Source of the DNA: Pollenia angustigena
Taxonomy: Eukaryota > Arthropoda > Insecta > Diptera > Polleniidae
DNA length: 64,000 nt
Assembly: GCA_930367215.1 (NCBI GenBank)
Contig: OV884057.1
Span: 251,250,830 to 251,314,829 of the forward strand
Direction of reading: 5' to 3'
The notes beneath the pieces were generated by a model that worked only from the letters and a program-made list of their open reading frames with translations, was not told the DNA's origin and ran no database searches. Positions 56,971 through 64,000 of this stretch are shown piece after piece. Position 1 is the stretch's first letter; the number at the start of each line of letters is the position of its first letter. The position numbers were made by a program, and so were the translations under genes.

Positions 56971-57180
56971 TTATACGCGAAATGAATTACGAATTTTAAC
57001 ATCGCGACTTTCCTTCTTTTTAAAATTTACCAAATGCCTAATTTTATCTAAGCGAATGTCACGTGGTGGAAGAGGAGGAGTCGATGGACGATTACGACTT
57101 GAATTTAACTTTCGATACTTTTTTTCGTACCTGCATATCACAGCTAGATTTTGCTTAATCATTTGCAACTTCAGTCTCAA
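56971..57180 (-). pseudogene. Possible piggyBac-like C-terminal linker fossil
   Basis: The minus frame contains NRPSTPPLPPRDIRLDKIRH, close to the TPAPPKDIRRDGFDH linker of the piggyBac at 34.4-35.1 kb. The zinc-binding cysteines that should follow are missing. The minus frame upstream (57473-57255) may hold a decayed earlier part. The evidence is one motif only. Confidence 0.35.
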
Positions 57181-58551
57181 ATTTATGCATCTTCTATGTA
57201 GGATCGTGGCGCTGGTTTAGTCATGACCTCTTTTTTGAAAAATCCATGTGTTGATTATGACCATGTCGCAAATTTGATAGAACATGCGATTTGTCCATTT
57301 GCGTGATTTAGTCCGAATATGACAACCAGTGAGGAATTAAGGAGGTAAATCCCGAACATATGTTTGTTGTGTTGGTAAGCATTAATTTGCGTTATTGTTT
57401 TGCTTAAAAAAACTTCTAAACAAATACTTCCCCTTAAATGGTAAAAATCGACACGCGCCTGCCTCTTAAACAAATTTGTTTAACTTTATTTGGAATGCTT
57501 TTAATGTCTTTTTTTTTTTGCAATGACAGTATTACCTCAACAATTTTTTGTATGAGACGCGGTGACTTTTTTCGTGTTGTTAGATTGTACTGTTCGTTTG
57601 GGAGTGAGTGTGTCCTAGCGAGTAGCAAGTCATTTATTTGATGGAAATGTGCTTAGAATTCTTGTTTTAGATTTTATTTAATTTAATGTAACTCTGTTTT
57701 TCTTTCTCATTTTCCAGGGACTTTTATATTATTCTATTGTTTTTTTTTCTTCTTATTTATGTGTTTTAGTTGCTCATGATTTTTTTTTTATTGTCTTCAA
57801 TTGGCAATGTTTTGTAAGTGAATTAAGTAATTTGTTTTGTTGCCATAAAATTCTAGGTACTTTTGTGTTTCTGTAAACATTTTTTCCTTCTGTCAGACAG
57901 CTGATTAAATTACAAATGTCTAAAGAAAAAAAAAACTAAAAATGGTTCAGTTGGAAAAAGAAAAATATTGGTTCATTGGGTTAATTCATTTGATTTAATA
58001 TGATGTTGTTTTTACATGTTGGTATTAGTAGAGATGGGATTAAAATAAACAAAAATTTTGTTTGTTTTTGATAAACAACAATTACTAAATTTAGAACTTT
58101 GCAAACAAGCAAGGTTTTATTAAAAAACAAAAAAAATATCAAACTAAAATCTAATAAAAATATTTGTATACAATAAAAATTGCATAGTGTTGTAAAATGA
58201 TCTATATAAATAGAATTCTTAACTTTTTTAATTACATTTTTCAGCATTTTGTGAAGAAGGTTTGTGGAATTTCAATATAAATAACTACACTGTCAAACAA
58301 CGTACGGAAAAAATTTAATTATATTTTCCAAATAATCCAGATTTCACAACTTAATTCCACAGTGCAAAAAATTTGAGTCATCATCGCCAGCCTCAATACT
58401 TGCAATGCGAAATGAAACTACTACTGACTGAGCAAATCTGCCAAAGAGTTTTGAAAAGTTAGCTCAAGCTTCCGAAATTTCGGCCTCGTTAATTTTTTAA
58501 TTTTTTGAAAAGGTATTTGGTTCAAGTCTTACCAAAATGCTATATAAGTTG
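57181..58551. other. AT-rich interval, no gene recognised
   Basis: Nothing could be identified in either strand apart from the weak piggyBac-like hint at its left edge. Confidence 0.4.
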
Positions 58552-59162
58552 TTAAAGGTTCATGTAGACGACATGTTTTTTACATCTGACTTGTCAACTT
58601 TTCAAGTCACATGTAATTGCGCATCTCTGTCAAAATTGCTGTTTTACAGAAGGTTTATAATATTCGGTCACATAAGTACATGTAATTCGCTTCTGAAATT
58701 GTCTCTTTTTTTTCGCAAAATTATTGCAAAAACCAAAATAAAAAAGCCGCTAGAAAATTTTTATTTACGCCGTAAAATAATAACGCCGTCTTAACATAGT
58801 TTTCTTTTAATTCAAAGATACCAATTAAGGATATTATAATTGAATGGTTTTTATATATATATTTACATACATTTTATTCAATGGAGCGATGATCGTTCAT
58901 ATCTCGGTATTGTAAAATATAAACTTCAGCCAGCTAATGATTCCGTCAATAGTGGACGCCGCTGCCGGTTTCTTCTCGGCATAGATTTCAGATGGCTTGT
59001 CAGAAGAAAATAGAGCACGCTCTCATTATTATTTTGTCAGATGACTTTGCATCTGACTTTTACAGAAGCAAAGTTAAAAAGGTAACACACGACATGTATG
59101 TACTTTGCAGTGGGAAATTTGACATGTCAGATGACAAAAACATGTCGTGTACGATCGCCTTA
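58552..59162. mobile_element. Element with imperfect 50-bp inverted ends (0.61 kb)
   Basis: AAGG...GACGACATGTTTTTTACATC at the left corresponds to the complement of the right-end AAGG...CACGACATGTTTTTGTCATC, and both continue with CTGAC.TGTCAA. Shorter copies of CATCTGACTT and CACGACATGT lie inside the right half. No transposase and no clear target duplication. Confidence 0.55.
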
Positions 59163-60974
59163 AAGACTAAAACCGTGTTAAAACTTCATTTCTTATGAAT
59201 CCGGCATTTAAAGTTTTACAGCCCATATTATTTTAAAAAGTATATAAAAAAACTTGTTTTGCTTAGAATAAAAGTTCTTCTCACTCCTCACATAAAAATC
59301 TTTTTTTTTTTTAATTGTAAACATTGACCACTTAAGAAATAAGCGAACTTTCGAAATAAAGAAACCTTTAGTTGAAAGCATTTATTATCCTTAATTCTTG
59401 TAAATAAAATATATTTGTACTTCAAGAAAAAAGCACTAAACACTCATCTGCAGCAGAAGTGCGAATATGCAACACGTGTCTTAAATGCAACACTTTGTAT
59501 AACATGAGCATAAAACATTCATATCCATATCCGCAACATACAATACTACTTAAACTAACTCAAACTAGAAATTTTGAAAACAACTTCTACTCACATGAAA
59601 ACAGAGATTTCTTCTTGTAAGTAAAAGTGCTTAAGGAAAAGTAGCAGCAAGTGTTTGGGTGTTGGTATGTTCAAGTTTGTTTGCAGTCTCATCAGGACTC
59701 TTATTACAAAATCAATCGGTAACTTGAACTTGGTAATGTCTTGAAATTGACTCGTACTATTAAGAAGAAAGAAAAAATCTACACTTCTATGACTATGTTT
59801 AGCTTTCTTTTTTCTGCGACACTTTGAGAACTGTAACAGCTGCTAGTTGCCATCAATAATTCAAAGTTAACGGTTAAACTTTTCTGTTCATTGGCATAAT
59901 GGTTCATTTCCTTGTTCGTTCTCACTCTAAAAATAATGTAATCTTTCCTTGCTACTTCTAAATGTATCGAGTTAAAAGTGTTAACAAGATTTTTTTCTTT
60001 CGTTTCTTTTTTGAAGGATGCTAAAAAATCTCAGGAAAACAAGTTTAATTTCCGTGGCATTAGTTTGTGTGTGTCTGTATTTGTGTATTTGAACTCTCTT
60101 TTTTATATTCCACATCAACCACTTTTATTTTGTAATGCGTTTTCATTTTAATGTTTTCTACTTTTCTGTAAATTTTTTTATTTAGCATTTTAAAGTTTAA
60201 AGTTTTATTGTGTGAGTTTGTTTGCTTAAAAGTGGTGTTTTTCGTATCTGTGTAAAATTTTAATGTGGTTTTGACATAAAAAGTTTTCTAAACGCAATTG
60301 CGGTAATTGCGATAATAAATGTTTCATGCCATGTTTTCTCTTCTCCATTTCTTTCGATGATTATATATTTTTTAAAGATCTTCAAAGTGTCGCATTAGGA
60401 AAAAGTTTAAGTAATCTGTATCTGTTTAACCGCATAGTTATATTTGAAAAACAAAAGAAAAAGATTTTATTTTGTAATCACTTAAAGTTCGAAATTAAAC
60501 TTTTAATTACAGATTTTACTGATTAGGCAGAAATGTGGCAGTGAAAAAGTTACAAATGGAAAGGAGGTTTTAAAAACATTAAGTCTCTGTAACATGTATG
60601 AGATCTAGAAATGGAATGAAATAACGTACACAAGGTTATACTTTTTGAAATTATATATTTTTTACTTAATTTCAATATGTTGTAAATAAGTAGCCTTTCA
60701 AACAAGACTCTAGATGGCGGCTGAACGAAAAGTACGCAATAAAAAATTTTCTTATTTTGCGAAGCACTAATGGTACATTTTAAAAAGTAAGCGCACACTT
60801 ATGCGCTACGCAATAAGACATACAGAGAAGCAGCAACGTAAGCGAACGATTTCTTAACAAATTATTTAAAGAAATTCAGCATTGAAAGCGCTACGCCATT
60901 CCCTTACTTGAAAGCAGGTTTGTAAGCGAGAATATGAAAGAATAACTGTAACAACAACGAATTCAGTTTGCAAA
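59163..60974. other. AT-rich interval, no gene recognised
   Basis: No frame or repeat structure stood out. A CACTAATGG phrase at 60765 could be a CACTA terminus for the transposase downstream but is unsupported. Confidence 0.4.
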
Positions 60975-61035
60975 CATTCGATATCGATCGAAATTGCAAT
61001 ACAATTTACATGGGAATTTTGATCGATATCGAATG
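60975..61035. repeat. Near-perfect 21-bp inverted repeat upstream of the tnp2-like gene
   Basis: CATTCGATATCGATCGAAATT (60975-60995; the complement is 61015-61035 with one mismatch) is separated by 19 bp. The arms contain overlapping ATCGAT motifs. It lies 276 bp before the transposase ATG. Confidence 0.75.
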
Positions 61036-61310
61036 TCGCGATTTGCCCCTTGATCGACACGAGTCCCGACGATATTCTGCTGTAAATAATAAATGCTGCA
61101 TTTGTACAAACATAAGGGAAAAAGTTAGTATTAAACTGGTTTTTGAAAGTGACGCGTGCGTGCGGAAAAATATAACGAAGTTTGTGTGTGTATTTTTTTT
61201 TTTTAAATTACATCCCGTTGTTTAACTGAACATAAACAAAAAAATGTTAGTATTTGTAAGTATTTTTTAAATAATTAAAAAAATATTCTACATACATATG
61301 TACTTTTAAA

Positions 61311-63191
61311 ATGATCGGAAAAAGGCAATTAAATAAATTCAAAATAGAAGAAAAAGTTAAAAATTTGTTATCTCTGACTAATTCATTAAATAATGATGAA
61401 CCAAATTTAGTGGAAAATACTAGTGCTCCAGAAGAAATTTTTATTCAAACAGAAAATTCTTTAAAGTACGATATAAGGGAATGGTATTTAAAATACCATC
61501 CAACAGTAGAATGCACATCTTCCCTATTGCATATTTTAAATAGATTTTCGAAAGAAATGCCTTTAAGTGTAGAAACTCTCAATGGTACTAAGCAGATAGC
61601 TAAAAAAAGAAGCGTTGAACCTGGTACTTATATCCACATAGGAATAGCAACAAACCTTCTAAAAATTGAAAATATTATTCAAGGCCAGCAAACTAATGAA
61701 TTGATTGTAGATATTGGTATTGATGGCTTACCACTTTTTAAAAGCTCACCGGTGGGACTGTGGCCAATTCTTGGGCGTATTGTAAATGTAAAATGCCAAC
61801 GATAAAAGTATTTCTTATCGGAAGCTACATAGGAAAACAAAAGCCAAATGATGTCAATTGTTTTCTACTCGATTTTGTTTCGGAAGTTAAAGAATTAAGT
61901 GAAAATGGATTTTCCTTCCAAAATTTTTCAATAAAAATTAATATTCGAGCCTTCTTGTGTGATGCACCAGCTCGGGCATTTGTATGTGGCATTAAAGGCC
62001 ACAATTCTCTTAATGGTTGTAGTAAGTGTGATCAAAAAGGAATAAGTATTATGAAAGTTACAACTTTTTCTACTTCATCGGGAAAATTTCGCAATGATGA
62101 AGAATTCAAAAAAAGAGTAGATACAAATTTTCATAAGCCAAACTTCCTTAATAATGTACTGTCTTTAGACACAATTAAAACTAATATGATAACCCAGTTT
62201 CCTCTTGATGTTATGCATCTAATAGATTTAGGTGTAATGAAAAATGCTTGTGTATTTGCTTCAGTCTAAAACCAATGAACACCTTTCACCGGTTATCAAA
62301 CAAAATATGTCATCATTACTGACATCTCTTTGTCCTAATATTCCTAAAGAATTTGCTAGGAAACCTATGTAGGTCTTTAGATGAAGTTTTAAGATGGAAA
62401 GCTGTTGAGTTTCGGCAGTTTATTTTATATACTGGCTTAATAGTTCTTAAGGAATACACAAGTAATCAATTTTATAATCATTATTTGTTGTTATCATGTG
62501 CATATAGGATAATTGTTTCCGACAAACTATTGGACAGTTATCTTTACAAAAGTTTGTTAGAAACTTTGCAAACATTTATGGTTCCACAAGTGTAACATAT
62601 AATGTTCATAACCTTCTTCACTTGAAGAAAATGGTAGAAGAATTTGGTAACCTTGCCAATTTAAATGCTTATCCGTTTGAAAACAGTATGCAGACTATTA
62701 AACGAGCTGTAAAAAAATCCCACCAGATTGCTTATCCGTTTGAAAACAGTATGCAGACTATTAAACGAGCTGTAAAAAAATCGCACCAGATTGAACAGCT
62801 GCTTTTTAATATATTCTCGCATAATTCGTTACTAAAACCAATACAATAAAGCAGCTTTAAAAAAAATTGTCATAAGAAAATAATATCATATTCGTCTGAT
62901 AAGGAAACATTTACCACAAGAGGCCCAGATAAATATTGTTTAATTGAAAATAAATACCCAAGCGAAATTATTGAATTCCTTGAAGATGCAAAATTTAAAG
63001 TAAAAGTATTTAAAAATACTTCTAATTTTTTTACAAACCCTATTTTATCTTCAACTCTCGGAATTTTCTTAGTTAATTCAGATGACTTTATTGAAAAGAT
63101 TTGTACAATAGGTGAAATAAACGCAAAATTAGTACATTTTCCATATAAAAATAATATGCTGTTAATTCCTATAATACACACTTTTTCGTAA
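61311..63191 (+). pseudogene. tnp2/CACTA (EnSpm)-like transposase, frameshifted
   Basis: The coding region starts at ATG 61311 and runs through at least three frameshifts (near 61795, 62250 and 62368) and a stop at 62847-62849. In order: REWYLKYHPTVECTSSLLHI; the first catalytic region DIGIDGLPLFKSSPVGLWPI; FLIGSYIGKQKPNDVNCFLLDF; RAFLCDAPARAFVCGIKGHNS with the GCSKC zinc-type motif; FPLDVMHLIDLGVMKN; PKEFARKP...SLDEVLRWKAVEFRQFILYTG; and YNVHNLLHLKKMVEEFG...AYPFENSMQTIKRAVKKSHQ. A C-terminal piece (about 62880-63191) contains SSTLGIFLVNSDDF and LVHFPYKNNMLLIPIIH. This motif order is that of animal transposases related to plant tnp2 (CACTA/EnSpm). Termini were not found. It is decayed but nearly full length. 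Confidence 0.7.
62667..62792 (+). repeat. 63-bp in-frame tandem duplication within the transposase
   Basis: Two copies (62667-62729 and 62730-62792) differ at one base (TCCCACC/TCGCACC) and encode AYPFENSMQTIKRAVKKSHQ plus one residue twice. Other members of the family have this segment once. Confidence 0.95.
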
Positions 63192-63448
63192 AATTACGAT
63201 ATTTTAAGATTTTATTTTCCGTTATTTCTCTAAGTAAACTACATTGCAAAACATTAAAAAACAACAAAAAATATTTCTCTTATGGCGACGAGCAAGTGGT
63301 CAGACTCTACCTTTTTTTTAGTGTTTTTTTGCTTGTTAATAATATGTATAATTGTATGTGTATTTTTTCGTTGAAAATGTTTGTTTTTTGCTTAAATATT
63401 CTTACTGATATTCATATTATTTTTTGGTTGTGTATTAGTGAGTACCAG

Positions 63449-63835
63449 CCCTGCAAATAATAGGACCAGTCCAAACACGCGTGTAAAGAGTAGTCCACAA
63501 GGGACCAGGACTAGTCCAAAACTAACCCAAAGGACTAGTCCAAAACTAACCAAAAAACCTGGTCTATTTAACATTACGATGTCCTAGGAGAGGACCATAT
63601 AACCCACCTTTGGACCACTAAGGAGTAGTTTTAAAACTACTCCATGGTACACTCAAAAGGATTAGTTTTGAAGTCGTTTAAAAACGAAAGCATGTCGTTA
63701 AAAAACGAAGACATGTCGTCTCACTACAAACACTTTTTAACAATGACATGGTCCATGCTTGCATTACATCGGACCAGTCCATGGAGAAGTCCTTTATATC
63801 AAAATGGACCAGGTGGTCCAATTTTATTTGCAGGG
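63449..63835. mobile_element. MITE rich in GGACYAGTCC palindromes (387 bp)
   Basis: CCCTGCAAATAA (63449) and TTTATTTGCAGGG (ending 63835) are terminal inverted repeats. Inside, the palindromic decamer GGACTAGTCC or GGACCAGTCC occurs at about 63462, 63507, 63530 and 63770, two of them in a 26-bp tandem with CAAAACTAACC. GGACCA/TGGTCC is repeated further. No ORF. Target duplication unclear. Confidence 0.7.
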
Positions 63836-64000
63836 AGAGAGTAAAAAAATTGAGAGAATGCATTCATTTACAGTCGAAATAAAATGTTAGTAATATATTT
63901 TATAAGTTGTATAACACAAAGGTACAAAATTAAACATTTTTTGTGTTGATAAAAAATTTGAAGCAATTCTTTACCAATTCAATGTCGCTGATTTTAAATC
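63836..64000. other. Window end, AT-rich
   Basis: No feature is visible in the last 165 bp. Confidence 0.5.

Noticed and set aside
57255..57473. piggyBac catalytic-domain fragment
   Set aside because: The resemblance (NKHMFGIYLL) is too short and lacks catalytic residues.
60765..63440. CACTA termini for the tnp2-like element (CACTAATGG at 60765, ATTAGTG near 63437)
   Set aside because: Only 7 bp match, no 3-bp duplication is present, and further inverted similarity is lacking.

Overview
The window is AT-rich eukaryotic DNA, most likely from a higher (calyptrate-like) fly. The basis is the repeat content: Penelope-like, Jockey-like and RTE-like retroelements, piggyBac, a mariner relative with DD41D spacing, a Foldback-type element, and the dispersed repeat with TTCGGCNNNGCCGAA / GGGTATAAAA ends seen in many Diptera. 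Species cannot be fixed from sequence alone. There are no operons and no tRNA or rRNA genes. No confirmed host gene is visible; three short open frames (13.2 kb, 42.4 kb, 53.7 kb) are only candidate exons. The window reads as intergenic or long-intron DNA made of nested transposons.

Layout. 0-7.7 kb: a 340-bp palindrome, a piggyBac fossil, a Penelope-like (PLE) fossil split by a Tc1-like MITE and ending in a hammerhead-like motif, a small MITE, a possible solo LTR, a (GTCT)n microsatellite and a tRNA-derived SINE. 7.7-11.1 kb: a full-length RTE-like LINE with a 13-bp target-site duplication (TSD) and one premature stop. 11.8-12.3 kb: a MITE. 16.1-27.4 kb: the main object, an 11.3-kb Foldback-like element flanked by a perfect 9-bp TSD. 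Its left arm holds about 58 copies of a 172-bp repeat and its right arm about 5 inverted copies, with unique 250-bp inverted ends. 28-33 kb: three MITE or hairpin elements, and an inverted-ended PLE that carries hammerhead-like motifs in both arms, a GIY-YIG domain and a 13-bp TSD. 32.9-33.9 kb: a third hammerhead-like motif and a Jockey-like reverse transcriptase fragment. 34.2-37.1 kb: a deleted piggyBac with a nested MITE and a neighbouring inverted-repeat element. 38.3-41.6 kb: a 571-bp tandem repeat, each unit with a tRNA-like B box, the last one hit by a PIF-like MITE. 44.9-46.5 kb: a hAT-like MITE beside an internally deleted DD41D mariner relative. 47.6-48.6 kb: a dispersed repeat with three 152-bp subrepeats. 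50-59 kb: mostly featureless AT-rich DNA with a SINE, hairpins and two inverted-repeat elements. 61.3-63.2 kb: a frameshifted tnp2/CACTA-like transposase with a 63-bp in-frame duplication. 63.4-63.8 kb: a palindrome-rich MITE.

How the parts relate. Nothing here forms a cooperating pathway. The order of events can be read from nesting: MITEs lie inside a PLE, a piggyBac and a tandem-repeat unit. The Foldback and PLE inverted repeats could give long double-stranded RNA if transcribed; that is inference. All family calls rest on motifs read by eye.
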